Of a stretch of DNA of 64,000 nucleotides, positions 7,356 through 15,340 are shown in pieces; position 1 is the stretch's first letter; every line of letters starts with the position of its first letter. Position numbers and translations under genes: made by a program. This DNA is from an uncultured Alphaproteobacteria bacterium (GTDB lineage Bacteria > Pseudomonadota > Alphaproteobacteria > Rhodospirillales > Rhodospirillaceae), in the NCBI GenBank assembly GCA_900079695.1, contig LT599022.1:3703892-3767891 (forward strand), read 5' to 3'. The notes beneath the pieces were generated by a model. The model did no database searches and was not told the origin of the DNA. It saw nothing but the letters and a program-made list of their open reading frames with translations.

Positions 7356-7751
7356 ATGGACTTGCCAGACGCTGGGACCGTCAAAACCGCTATTGATGGT
7401 GTAAGGGTTGGCCTCGATCTTTTTCGTTCAGCCATTGGGCTGACGAAAGATGCGAAGGAATTGCTAGCCGATGCGGGGCAGCGCGAAGCAATCACGCAAG
7501 GATTGGCGGAGGCGGAAAAGGCCGCCCGCTTGGCCGAAGTACAGGTTGCTCAAGCATTGGGATATCGCCTGTGTCAGTGCACATTTCCCCCGCAAATCAT
7601 GCTTTCTCAAGGGTGGCACCCAAGTGGCCATGAGGTGTTTGAATGTTCCGGTTGCGGAAAGCGGTATCCTTCGGAACAGTTCTTTGAGAGGCTTAAAGAG
7701 CAAGAAGAACTACTAAACCAAGACCCTCCGTGGATTCAGGCGAGATATTAG
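7356..7751 (+). CDS. Coiled-coil / zinc-ribbon-like protein, unknown
   Basis: This 131-aa protein starts at MDLPDAG (an in-frame GTG lies 12 bp upstream, and GGAG lies before the ATG). The N-terminal half is amphipathic and helical (KDAKELLADAGQREAITQGL). The C-terminal half holds LCQCTF and, after a spacer, CSGCGKRYP, giving a four-cysteine pattern like a zinc ribbon. It ends 1 bp before the next gene, so the two form an operon. Composition is clearly more AT-rich than the flanking chromosome. Function unknown. Confidence 0.72.
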   Translation: MDLPDAGTVKTAIDGVRVGLDLFRSAIGLTKDAKELLADAGQREAITQGLAEAEKAARLAEVQVAQALGYRLCQCTFPPQIMLSQGWHPSGHEVFECSGCGKRYPSEQFFERLKEQEELLNQDPPWIQARY

Positions 7752-7752
7752 G

Positions 7753-8526
7753 ATGAGAGATTTGAATGACACAAAATTGGCCTCTAGGGAAATGCTTGAA
7801 GAGCATAGACGGAATATGGGGCCACTTCTGGAGACGACGCCTGGGGCAGTATCTGAGGGGCTTCTAGAATTCTGCGGGGAATTGTCGAGAGAGCAGCCTG
7901 TGTTTGTGCCAGTCGTGGGTGATCCTAATGGTCTCTACGGTTGGTGTGTCGATGGTGTCGCGGAAAAGATCAAGAAAGATGGTGGTCAACATGTATTCGG
8001 GTGGACCATATGGGAATGCCCCGGAATTTTATGGACCGCCGAGTTCCATGATGTTTGGGCTGATAAGGGTGGGATGCTCCTGGATATTACGCCAAAGCCG
8101 GGCCGGGAGCAGAAAATACTTTTCATTCCGGATCGTAATTATCCGCAGGATTTCGATTTTGATCGAAGGCCGGGGAATAGGCGTCGGCGCATCTATGCCG
8201 AGGTGGACCGACGCGAGTTAGTTGGGGGCATAATTTCGGGTATGGGAAAGTCCCAGCTTCAGTATGAAATGCGACGTGCTGAGAAATACGGGCTTTCTCT
8301 GAACGATTGGGTTCTGAGAAAACTACCGTGTGATCCAATACCGAACTTGATTGATTCGATGATCGCTGCTTGTCATGCGCACGAAGACTATTTTGATAGT
8401 CTCGGATCAAGTGGTATGGTCCAGGTGGATCGGAGATTGCTTGCATTAGTGCGATCCCGCGCTGCCGCTCTACAGTCGCTTCTCGATGAATTGAGGGCCA
8501 GGGGGCATTTCAGCGTTCGCCGATAG
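7753..8526 (+). CDS. Hypothetical protein, partner of the zinc-ribbon-like protein
   Basis: This 257-aa protein has no signal peptide or membrane segment. The central part is Trp-rich: YGWCVDGV, HVFGWTIWECPG, AEFHDVWADKGGMLLDITPK and ILFIPDRN. I have seen this aromatic pattern in uncharacterised bacterial proteins but cannot name the family. The C-terminal half is helical with basic patches (RRPGNRRRRIY; YEMRRAEKYG). It starts 1 bp after the upstream stop, so translational coupling is likely. AT-rich composition and position at the edge of the phage region suggest transferred cargo. Confidence 0.72.
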   Translation: MRDLNDTKLASREMLEEHRRNMGPLLETTPGAVSEGLLEFCGELSREQPVFVPVVGDPNGLYGWCVDGVAEKIKKDGGQHVFGWTIWECPGILWTAEFHDVWADKGGMLLDITPKPGREQKILFIPDRNYPQDFDFDRRPGNRRRRIYAEVDRRELVGGIISGMGKSQLQYEMRRAEKYGLSLNDWVLRKLPCDPIPNLIDSMIAACHAHEDYFDSLGSSGMVQVDRRLLALVRSRAAALQSLLDELRARGHFSVRR

Positions 8527-8690
8527 GGTCGCCCCAGCCTTGCCTTAAGTCCAAGGTGGTGGTACAAGAACCATGTTTGGGTGTGGTGCCTTGTCGTTGA
8601 TTTTGAAGGATTTTCTGCCTGGGGACGCGCAATCCGCCCCTGGGCACCATTCCCCTGAACGCGTGCTCCCGAAATCGAGCCTTGTGAAAA

Positions 8691-8707
8691 ACCGCTTCCG
8701 TAGCGGT
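8691..8707. promoter_or_regulatory. Small inverted repeat
   Basis: ACCGCT (8691-8696) and AGCGGT (8702-8707) flank a 5-nt loop at the junction between the mobile region and the zinc operon. Role unknown. It could be part of a terminator or of the mobile-element boundary. Confidence 0.25.
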
Positions 8708-8720
8708 GGTGCGAATGCAA

Positions 8721-8752
8721 TTCGCGCAGGGGCCGGGTGATCCCTGCGCGAA
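8721..8752 (-). terminator. Terminator of the zinc operon
   Basis: TTCGCGCAGGG (8721-8731) pairs perfectly with CCCTGCGCGAA (8742-8752) around a 10-nt loop, 22 bp downstream of the znuA stop. The following minus-strand bases (TTGCATTC) are only weakly T-rich. Confidence 0.65.
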
Positions 8753-8773
8753 ACGGTGCTCGGAGCGCGGCGG

Positions 8774-9661
8774 TCAGCGTGCGGTCTTCATGCCTGCCAC
8801 CAGGGTGGAGACGTTATAGCGGAACATCTTGAGGTAGGTGGAAGCCGGGCCGGAGGCGTCGGTGAGGGATTCCGGATAGAGGGTCCCGCCGAGCTTGGCG
8901 CCGGTGGCTTCGGCGATCTGCTTCACCAGACGCGGGTCGTTGGAATTTTCCAGGAACACCGCGGTGATGCCCTCGGCCTTGATCTGATCGATCAGCGCGG
9001 CGACGTCGGCGGCGGCGGCCTCGTCCTCGGTGGAGAGTCCCATCGGCGCGAGGAGATGCACGCCGTAGGCGGCGGCGAGATAGCCGAACGCCTCGTGACT
9101 GGTGATGACCTTGCGCCGGGCTTCCGGAATCGCGCCGAATTCGGCCTTCGCCCAGGCGTCGAGTTCCATCAGCTTGCGCGCGTAGGCTTCGCCGCGGGCG
9201 GCATAGGCCTTGGCGTGCGCCGGATCCGCCTTGGCGAGCGCGGCGGCGATGGTGCGGGCGTAACGCGCGCCGTTGGCGGCGTCGTTCCAGGCGTGCGGGT
9301 CGGTTTCGGTGTGGCCGTCCTCGACCATTTCGCGCGGGGAAATTCCTTCGGAGGCCACCGCCACGGTCTTCTTGTAGCCCGAAGCTGCGACGAGGCGGTC
9401 GACCCATCCTTCGAGATGGAGGCCGTTCACCACCACCAGATCCGCCTTGGCGAGGGCCTTGGCATCCTGCGGCGTCGGCTCGAACGCGTGGGGGTCGCCC
9501 TGCGGCGGCACCAGGGTCATCACCGTCACGTCGGGGCCGCCGACCTCGGCGACGATGTCGCCGATCACGCTCATGCTCGCCACCACGTCGAGCGGTTTGG
9601 CCGCCGCCGGCGTCGTGGCGAGTCCGGCGACCGCCAGGGCCAACCCTAAGAGTCTTCTCAT
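8774..9661 (-). CDS. znuA: Zinc ABC transporter, periplasmic binding protein
   Basis: A 295-aa cluster A-I metal-binding protein. It starts at MRRLLGLALAVAGL, a signal peptide cleaved near AAAKPLD; the longer open frame into znuB is a shadow. Metal-ligand regions are GDPHAFEPTPQD, TDPHAWND, SHEAFGYLAAAYG and NSNDPRLV. It captures Zn2+ in the periplasm for ZnuBC. The His-rich loop usual in ZnuA is reduced to EDGHTETDPH, so the sequence alone could also fit Mn. The adjacent Zur regulator and Zur-box-like site favour zinc. Its start overlaps the znuB stop by 4 bp. Confidence 0.9.
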   Translation of the reverse strand: MRRLLGLALAVAGLATTPAAAKPLDVVASMSVIGDIVAEVGGPDVTVMTLVPPQGDPHAFEPTPQDAKALAKADLVVVNGLHLEGWVDRLVAASGYKKTVAVASEGISPREMVEDGHTETDPHAWNDAANGARYARTIAAALAKADPAHAKAYAARGEAYARKLMELDAWAKAEFGAIPEARRKVITSHEAFGYLAAAYGVHLLAPMGLSTEDEAAAADVAALIDQIKAEGITAVFLENSNDPRLVKQIAEATGAKLGGTLYPESLTDASGPASTYLKMFRYNVSTLVAGMKTAR

Positions 9662-10533
9662 CGGATGCAACTCCCTTCCATCGAAAGGCGGTGACGGACG
9701 AGCCCGCCGTATCGCCCGAACAGGATCGAAAACGCGAGGAACGCCGCCGCGGCGAGCACGATCGCCGGGCCGGACGGCGCACGGAAGTGGTAGGAGGCGA
9801 GCAGCCCGACGTAGCCGGAGACGAACGCCGCCGTCATCGCCACCGCCGCCAGCGACGCCACCTGCCGCGCCCAGAAGCGCGCGGCGGCGGCGGGCAGCAT
9901 CATCAGGCCGACCGACATCAGGGTGCCGAGCGCCTGGAATCCGGCGACGAGGTTGAGCACCACCAGGGCGAGGAACGCCGCGTGCCAGAGCCCGCCGCGG
10001 CCGTCGACGCTGCGCAGGAAGCCGGGATCGCAGCATTCCAGCACCAGCGGCCGGTAGATCGCGGCGAGGGCGACGACGCTCAGCGAGGCGATGCCGCCGA
10101 CGAGGTAGAGCGAGGTGTCGTCGACCGCGAGAATGGTGCCGAACAGCAGGTGCAGCAGGTCGCGGCCGTTGCCGCGGGTCGAGACCAGCAGCACCCCGAG
10201 CGCGAGGGAGGCGAGATAGAACCCGGCGAGGCTGGCGTCCTCGCGCAGCAGCGTGGCGCGGCTCACCGCGCCGGCGGCGAGCGCCACGGCGAGGCCCGCG
10301 ATCAGGCCGCCGAGGCCCATCCCCCACGGCGACAGTCCGGCGACGAGGAAGCCCGCCGCCGCGCCGGGCAGCACGGCGTGCGACATCGCGTCGCCCATCA
10401 GGCTCATCCGCCGTAGCATCAGGAACACCCCCACCGGCCCCGAGCCGATCGCCAGCGCGAGGCAGGCGACCAGGGCGCGGCGCATGAAACCGTAGTCGGC
10501 GAACGGCGAAATCAGTGCGTCGTAGATCGTCAT
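9658..10533 (-). CDS. znuB: Zinc ABC transporter, permease
   Basis: A 291-aa ABC-3 family integral membrane protein with about eight hydrophobic segments. The conserved LRRMSLMGDAMSHAVLPGAA region near residues 40-60 is typical of ZnuB/MntB permeases. It forms the membrane channel for the metal delivered by the binding protein. It overlaps its neighbours by 4 bp on both sides (znuC stop, znuA start), indicating a tightly coupled operon. Confidence 0.93.
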   Translation of the reverse strand: MTIYDALISPFADYGFMRRALVACLALAIGSGPVGVFLMLRRMSLMGDAMSHAVLPGAAAGFLVAGLSPWGMGLGGLIAGLAVALAAGAVSRATLLREDASLAGFYLASLALGVLLVSTRGNGRDLLHLLFGTILAVDDTSLYLVGGIASLSVVALAAIYRPLVLECCDPGFLRSVDGRGGLWHAAFLALVVLNLVAGFQALGTLMSVGLMMLPAAAARFWARQVASLAAVAMTAAFVSGYVGLLASYHFRAPSGPAIVLAAAAFLAFSILFGRYGGLVRHRLSMEGSCIR

Positions 10534-11204
10534 GCCGCCCCCCGCAACACTTCGGCGGTCGGCCCCCAGGCGAGCGGCGCGCGCGCCAGCTTGAGCGTCT
10601 CGGGGAACACTTCCCGCACCAAGTCGAGTTCGTGCAGTGCCGCCACCACCGTCCGCCCCGCCGCATGCCAGGCGCGGATCAGGTCGACGAGATCGGCGAC
10701 GGTGGCGGCGTCGAGCGCGGCGAACGGTTCGTCGAGAAGGATCACGCGGGCATCCTGGAGGATCAGCCGTGCGAACAGCAGGCGCTGGAACTGCCCGCCC
10801 GACAGCGCGCCGATGCCGCGCTGCGCGAGGTCGGCCATGCCCACCGCGGCGAGGGCGGCTTCGGCGGCGCGGCGCAGGTCGGCCGGAATTCCGCCGAACG
10901 CGCCAACGCGCCGCCAGCCGCCGGCGAGGACGAAGTCGCCCGCCGTGATCGGAAAGTCGCGGTCGATTTCCGCCGACTGCGGCAGATAGGCGATTTCGCG
11001 ATCCGACACGCGCCGCACCACCCGGCCCGCCGAGGGCGCGAGCACCCCGGCGACGACCTTGAGCAGCGTGCTTTTGCCCGCGCCGTTCGCGCCCACCAGC
11101 GCCGTCAGGCTGCCGCTCGCGAAGCCGCCGGTCGCGCGTTCGAGGGCGAGGGCGCGGCCGTAGCGCACCGCCACGGCTTCGAGCTCGATCACCGGTTCGC
11201 TCAT
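10530..11204 (-). CDS. znuC: Zinc ABC transporter, ATPase
   Basis: A 224-aa ABC ATPase starting at MSEPVIELE. The in-frame upstream extension is less likely because this ATG overlaps the stop of the upstream 33-aa ORF as ATGA. Walker A is GANGAGKST, the signature LSGGQFQRLLFARL and Walker B VILLDEPFAALD. It energises uptake through ZnuB. Like other ZnuC/MntB-type ATPases it is short and lacks a C-terminal regulatory domain. Confidence 0.93.
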   Translation of the reverse strand: MSEPVIELEAVAVRYGRALALERATGGFASGSLTALVGANGAGKSTLLKVVAGVLAPSAGRVVRRVSDREIAYLPQSAEIDRDFPITAGDFVLAGGWRRVGAFGGIPADLRRAAEAALAAVGMADLAQRGIGALSGGQFQRLLFARLILQDARVILLDEPFAALDAATVADLVDLIRAWHAAGRTVVAALHELDLVREVFPETLKLARAPLAWGPTAEVLRGAA

Positions 11205-11302
11205 GCCGACACCGCCCACAGGATCGCCGCCCACAGCACCGCGACCAATCCCAGGCTCGTCAGCAGGCGGCGCGCCGCGCTCATCGCAAAAGGCGAGTCC
11301 AT
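11201..11302 (-). CDS. 33-aa single-span membrane peptide in the zinc operon
   Basis: The ORF encodes MDSPFAMSAARRLLTSLGLV and continues as a hydrophobic helix to WAVSA. It has an AGAGAGG-like Shine-Dalgarno 7-12 nt upstream and its TGA overlaps the znuC ATG. Basic residues followed by one hydrophobic stretch predict a small inner-membrane peptide. It could be a regulatory subunit of the transporter or simply couple translation to znuC. Too short for routine annotation; no homology was tested. Confidence 0.55.
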   Translation of the reverse strand: MDSPFAMSAARRLLTSLGLVAVLWAAILWAVSA

Positions 11303-11327
11303 CGTACCTCTCTCATGAAACGTCATG

Positions 11328-11807
11328 TCAGGCGTGGGCGGCGCGGCAGCGCGCACAGGTGCCCCGAAGCTCGATGACGCTGTGGGAAATCGTGAAATCG
11401 AGGGCTTCGGCCTCATGGGAGACGAGCGCCTCGATCGCCGGGTTTTCGACCTCCACCGAGCCGCCGCAGCGGTCGCAGACGAAGAAGACGCAGGCGTGCG
11501 CCTTCTCGGGATGCGCGCAGGGGCAGAAGGCGTTGCGGCTCTCGATGCGGGAGACGAACCCCTGCGACACCAGAAATTCCAGGGTGCGGTAGACGGTCGA
11601 GGGCGTGAGCTTGCGGCCGAGCGCGGCTTCGAGCCGGGGCAGCAGATCGTAGGCGCCGAGCGGCGTCTCGGCGCGCCAGAGGGTTTCGAGCGCAAGGCGG
11701 CGGATCGGCGTCATCTGCGCGCCGCGCTCCGAGCACAGGATCATCGCCTCCCGCAGGGCCGCGGGCGCGGGCTCGGCGCCGTGGAAGTGAGTATGGTCTC
11801 CGGTCAT
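11328..11807 (-). CDS. zur: Zinc uptake regulator, Fur family
   Basis: A 159-aa Fur-family repressor. The winged helix includes MTPIRRLALETLW and KLTPSTVYRTLEFL. The metal-binding C-terminal domain has CPCAHPEKAHACVFFVCDRCG and a terminal CARC motif, so structural zinc sites are present. A His-containing N-terminus (GDHTHFHG) precedes the winged helix. Position at the head of a znuCBA operon and the inverted repeat just upstream identify it as Zur rather than Fur or Mur. It should repress its own operon when zinc is sufficient. Confidence 0.92.
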   Translation of the reverse strand: MTGDHTHFHGAEPAPAALREAMILCSERGAQMTPIRRLALETLWRAETPLGAYDLLPRLEAALGRKLTPSTVYRTLEFLVSQGFVSRIESRNAFCPCAHPEKAHACVFFVCDRCGGSVEVENPAIEALVSHEAEALDFTISHSVIELRGTCARCRAAHA

Positions 11808-11828
11808 CGCCGCCTCGTCGGATCGGGA

Positions 11829-11845
11829 ATGCTATAAGATAGCGT
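11829..11845. promoter_or_regulatory. Zur-box-like operator
   Basis: ATGCTAT (11829-11835), spacer AAG, ATAGCGT (11839-11845): an inverted repeat matching at 6 of 7 positions, 21 bp upstream of the zur start. It resembles the AT-rich palindromes bound by alphaproteobacterial Zur. It may also affect the divergent TraB/GumN gene. Confidence 0.65.
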
Positions 11846-11994
11846 ATGGGGAAATCATATAGCTCGGTCGTGCGGCCGTGCAAGGGGGGGCGGAGTTGCG
11901 GCGCGAACGGCGGCGACTCCGCGGCCGGAACTTGCTATACACGCGCTTCGCCGCTGCGGTGCGGTTCGGGTTTCGATCGAGGGTGTTCCGGGAC

Positions 11995-12852
11995 ATGCGC
12001 AAGTCGTGGATTTTCGTCGTCGCGGTGTGGCTGTTCGCCGCCCCCGCATTCGCGCAGCCCGCCCTGTGGCGGGCGCACGACGCGGATACCGAGGTGTTCC
12101 TGTTCGGCGGCGTGCATGTGCTCAAGCCCGGAACGCCGTGGCTCGACGCCGATCTCGCGGCGCGGTTCGACGGCGCCGGGCGGATCTATATGGAAATCGC
12201 GCCCATCGATCGCGCCGAGGCGCAGCAGGCGGCGTTGCGGCTCGGCCTGCTGGTGCCGCCCGAAAGCCTGGAGACCCGCCTGCCCGCCGACCTTTACGCG
12301 CGCATGGCGCGGGAACTGAGCCGCCTCGGACTGCCCGACGCGGCGGCGCAGCACCTGCGCCCGTGGCTGGCGAGCACGATGCTGACTCTGCTGGAGCTCC
12401 GGCAGTTGGGATATCAGGCCGACGCCGGAGTCGAGGCGACCCTCGCCGTCCGGGCCGGAGACCGGCCGATCGTCGCCCTCGAACGGCCGGAGGACGGGCT
12501 TGCCGGGCTCGCCGCCCTCGACCCCGCCGACGAAGCGCGGCTGGCGGCGATCAGCCTCGCCGAGATCGAGACCCTCGACGCGGGGATGGCGCGGGTGGTC
12601 TCGGCGTGGCTGGCGGGCGATCTCGACGCGCTCGAAGGCGCGGTGATTCTGGAGCAGTTCGCCGGTCTGCCGGAGTTGCGACGCACGCTGATCGCCGAAC
12701 GCAATCGCAAATGGGCCGATACCCTGGTGCGCGACGCGTTCGCGCGCCCCGGCGTGGCGTTCGTGGCGGTCGGGGCGGGGCATCTGCTTGGGCCGGATTC
12801 GCTGGTGCGGATGCTGGAGGCGCGCGGCATCGCGGTCGAACGCCTGCGCTGA
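11995..12852 (+). CDS. TraB/GumN family exported protein
   Basis: A 285-aa protein starting MRKSWIFVVAVWLF, a signal peptide ending AFAQP. The in-frame extension back to 11878 would bury the signal peptide. Family motifs are the N-terminal FLFGGVHVLKPG and the C-terminal VAVGAGHLLGPD, which correspond to the GxxH and GxxHxxG elements of the TraB/GumN (TIKI-like) fold. Some members are metal-dependent proteases, but the bacterial role is mostly unknown. Being divergent from a Zur-controlled operon with a shared regulatory region suggests, without proof, a link to metal status. Confidence 0.82.
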   Translation: MRKSWIFVVAVWLFAAPAFAQPALWRAHDADTEVFLFGGVHVLKPGTPWLDADLAARFDGAGRIYMEIAPIDRAEAQQAALRLGLLVPPESLETRLPADLYARMARELSRLGLPDAAAQHLRPWLASTMLTLLELRQLGYQADAGVEATLAVRAGDRPIVALERPEDGLAGLAALDPADEARLAAISLAEIETLDAGMARVVSAWLAGDLDALEGAVILEQFAGLPELRRTLIAERNRKWADTLVRDAFARPGVAFVAVGAGHLLGPDSLVRMLEARGIAVERLR

Positions 12853-12888
12853 CGCGGAACCATCGGCGGCCGCGCCGGTTGGGCCTGC

Positions 12889-14145
12889 ATGCAGGGAACC
12901 TGGTTTTTCGTCTTCGTCTTCGCGGTCGGCGCGCTGATCTTCGCGTTCGCGCTGTTCTCGCGGCCGATCAAGGCGTTCGTCTCTCCCGCGTTGCCGATCC
13001 TGATGGTCGGCGCCGGGCTCGGAGCGGCGTTCCCGCGGCCGCGCGACGAACTCCTCGGCACGCTCGAAATCCTCTCGTGGATCGCCGTCGGGTTCGGCGT
13101 CGTCGGCATCGCGCTGCGGTTCGAATTGGCGGACCTGCGCCGCCTGTGGCGGCCCGCGGCGGCGATCACGCTCGCGGCGATGGCGGGGATGTGGGCGATC
13201 GCCAGCGCGTCGCTGTGGGGGCTGTTTGGTTTGCCGCCGCTCACCGCGTTGCTGCTCGGCGCGGTGGTCACGCCCACCGATCCGGTGGTGGCGTCGTCGA
13301 TCGTCACCGGACCGTTCGCCGAGCGGCGCATCCCCGCGCGGCTGCGCAACCTGCTGTCGCTCGAATCCGGCACCAACGACGGTCTCGCCTTCGCCTTCGT
13401 GTTCCTACCCCTGCTGCTGATCGAGCACGGCGCGGCGGGGTGGGGGGAATGGCTGGGCAAGACGGTGCTGTGGGAGACCGGCGTCGCCGCGGTCACCGGC
13501 CTTGCCGCCGGAATTGCGGGCGGGATGCTGGCCCGCTGCGCGTTCGCCCGCGGCGGCGCGCCCGGCGCCACCCTCCTGCTGCTCGCGCTCGCCTTCACGG
13601 TGGCGGTGCTGGGGCTGATGAAGGCCTTCCGGACCGACAGCATTTGGGCCGCGTTCGTCGCCGCGCTGGCGCTCGCTGCGCTGCTCCCCGAGGCGCGGCG
13701 CGAGGTCGCCAACGAGCTTCAGGAGGGATTGGTCTACGCCACCATGGTTCCGGCGCTGCTGGTGTTCGGAATGGCGCTGCCGTGGCGCGCCTGGGCCGAG
13801 ATGCCGCCCGCGGCGGTGGCCGTGGCCGCGGCGGTTCCGGTCTTGCGCCGCCTGCCGGTGATCCTCGCGCTCGACCGGCTGGGCGGCGTCGCGGCGTTCC
13901 GGCATCGCCGCGACGCATGGGTCTACGGCTGGTTCGGGCCGGTCGGACTGTCCGCCGTGTACTACGCGACGATCGCGTCCCGACGTCTCGGCGCCGACGA
14001 GATCTGGCCGGTCGCGAGCCTGCTGGTGGCGGCTTCGATCGTCGTCCACGGCGCCACCGCCGCGGCCGCGACTCGGTGGTATGCGCGCGCCCGTCATGCG
14101 GGTGACGCGCGGGACGGTGGAGACGCGAAGACGGAAACAATGTGA
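12889..14145 (+). CDS. Na+/H+ or K+/H+ antiporter, CPA1 family
   Basis: A 418-aa polytopic protein with about 12 hydrophobic segments. The CPA1 hallmarks are VVTPTDPVVASSIVTG (TPTDPV, unwound ion-binding helix) and SLESGTNDGLAFAF (ESGTND, conserved Asp). It exchanges protons for monovalent cations across the inner membrane for pH and salt homeostasis. The C-terminal tail is short and hydrophilic, without an RCK domain. It starts 36 bp after the TraB/GumN gene and may be cotranscribed with it. Confidence 0.88.
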   Translation: MQGTWFFVFVFAVGALIFAFALFSRPIKAFVSPALPILMVGAGLGAAFPRPRDELLGTLEILSWIAVGFGVVGIALRFELADLRRLWRPAAAITLAAMAGMWAIASASLWGLFGLPPLTALLLGAVVTPTDPVVASSIVTGPFAERRIPARLRNLLSLESGTNDGLAFAFVFLPLLLIEHGAAGWGEWLGKTVLWETGVAAVTGLAAGIAGGMLARCAFARGGAPGATLLLLALAFTVAVLGLMKAFRTDSIWAAFVAALALAALLPEARREVANELQEGLVYATMVPALLVFGMALPWRAWAEMPPAAVAVAAAVPVLRRLPVILALDRLGGVAAFRHRRDAWVYGWFGPVGLSAVYYATIASRRLGADEIWPVASLLVAASIVVHGATAAAATRWYARARHAGDARDGGDAKTETM

Positions 14146-14304
14146 ACGAGATCACAACGATATCGTGAAATGGCACACAAAATGTCAGGCTTTCACACGG
14201 GATTACGTATCATAAGTTGATTTTCCAAAAAATAATATCGGAAGACAGGCGAACGGCGGATGTGCCAGAATGATCGCTGAGGGGAAAAACCGGGAGATCA
14301 GGGG

Positions 14305-14517
14305 ATGGCAAGCAGAGAAAAATATCCGGGCCCAATTCTCGCGAAACTCAGCGCAATGATGGATGAGTTGATGCTGATCGCGGAGCAGATCGAGGCGAAC
14401 GAGCGCGCGCGCAGCTATGCGCAACGCCGTAACGCCGCTGCGGAGGCGGCCGCATGCGCGGGGAACGTCGTGCCGTTCCGGCGTCCGTCGTCGCAACAAC
14501 AGCGGGAGTCCTGCTGA
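14305..14517 (+). CDS. Small hypothetical protein, 70 aa
   Basis: A predicted soluble helical protein: MASREKYPGPILAKLSAMMD, then a charged coil rich in Glu, Arg and Ala, ending VVPFRRPSS. AGGGG lies just upstream of the ATG (ATCAGGGGATGG). The upstream 159 bp are AT-rich relative to the surroundings, as for a promoter region. No family recognised. Confidence 0.5.
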   Translation: MASREKYPGPILAKLSAMMDELMLIAEQIEANERARSYAQRRNAAAEAAACAGNVVPFRRPSSQQQRESC

Positions 14518-14533
14518 GCCTTTGCAGCCCGCC

Positions 14534-15340
14534 TCAGCGCGAGAACAGCACCGGCACGGTCATGTGCGCAAGAACGTGCCGGGTGCCGCCGCCGCGAGCG
14601 AGGTGCGGAAAGCCGTAATGGCCGTAGGCGCCCATCGCTAGCAGGTCGCCGCCGAGATCGGCGATGCGGTTGAGCAGCAGGTCCATCAGGCCGACGCCTC
14701 CGGCGCGGAGGACGTCGCCCCGCGCCGAGACGCCGTGACGGCGGAGTTGCGCGAGAACGTCGGCGTCCGCTCCGGACCCGGCGTCGGCGCGCACCGTGAT
14801 CACCACCGCGCGCGCCTCCGGTGCCAGCAGCGGCAGCGCGTCGTGCAGCGCGCGCGCCGCCTCGCGGCTGCCGTTCCAGGCGAACACCGGCCGTGCGCCC
14901 AGGGTTTCGGGCACGCCCGCATAGGGCACCACCAGCACCGGCCGTCCGGCGTTGCGCACCGTCAGTTCGGCGAGGTCGGGCGGGGCGAGGCCGCCTTTTG
15001 CGCCCGCCTGGCCGATCACCGCGAGATCGGCGGTGCGGCAGGCGGCGATCACCGCGTCGGCGGCCTCGCCCGGGGTGGCGGCGCTGAGGTCGCGCCACTC
15101 GGCATCGGCGAGCCCGCGCGTCGCCTCGGCGAAGCGCGCCCGGCTTGCGGTCGCGGCGCGGTCGTGGTCGGCTTCCGTCCAGCCGGGCTTGAGCCCGGCG
15201 CGATGGGGGAAGCCGTGCTCGGCGAACGCGCCCAGCAGGCGCGCGCCCTCGCGCGCCGCCAGCGCGGCGGCGAGACCGAGACGGGCGGCGGCGGCGTCGC
15301 CACCGTCGAGGTGGACGAGAATATGACGAAGGCGGGTCAT
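14534..15340 (-). CDS. Universal stress protein, tandem UspA domains
   Basis: A 268-aa protein starting MTRLRHILVHLDGG. The ATG overlaps the hydrolase stop as ATGA, so the very long upstream open frame is not the gene. Two Usp folds are present: residues 1-140 and about 150-268. The second has the nucleotide-binding end GAYGHYGF...TRHVLAHMTVPVLF. Usp proteins bind ATP or act as stress-linked partners. Last gene of the leftward catabolic operon. Confidence 0.85.
   Translation of the reverse strand: MTRLRHILVHLDGGDAAAARLGLAAALAAREGARLLGAFAEHGFPHRAGLKPGWTEADHDRAATASRARFAEATRGLADAEWRDLSAATPGEAADAVIAACRTADLAVIGQAGAKGGLAPPDLAELTVRNAGRPVLVVPYAGVPETLGARPVFAWNGSREAARALHDALPLLAPEARAVVITVRADAGSGADADVLAQLRRHGVSARGDVLRAGGVGLMDLLLNRIADLGGDLLAMGAYGHYGFPHLARGGGTRHVLAHMTVPVLFSR

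Noticed and set aside
8774-10666. 630-codon minus-strand ORF as a single gene
   Set aside because: Only the last 295 codons encode the zinc-binding protein with a signal peptide; the remainder is a shadow of znuB in another frame. The same applies to the 600-codon frame over the hydrolase and Usp genes (14534-16336) and the 608-codon frame at 46339-48165.
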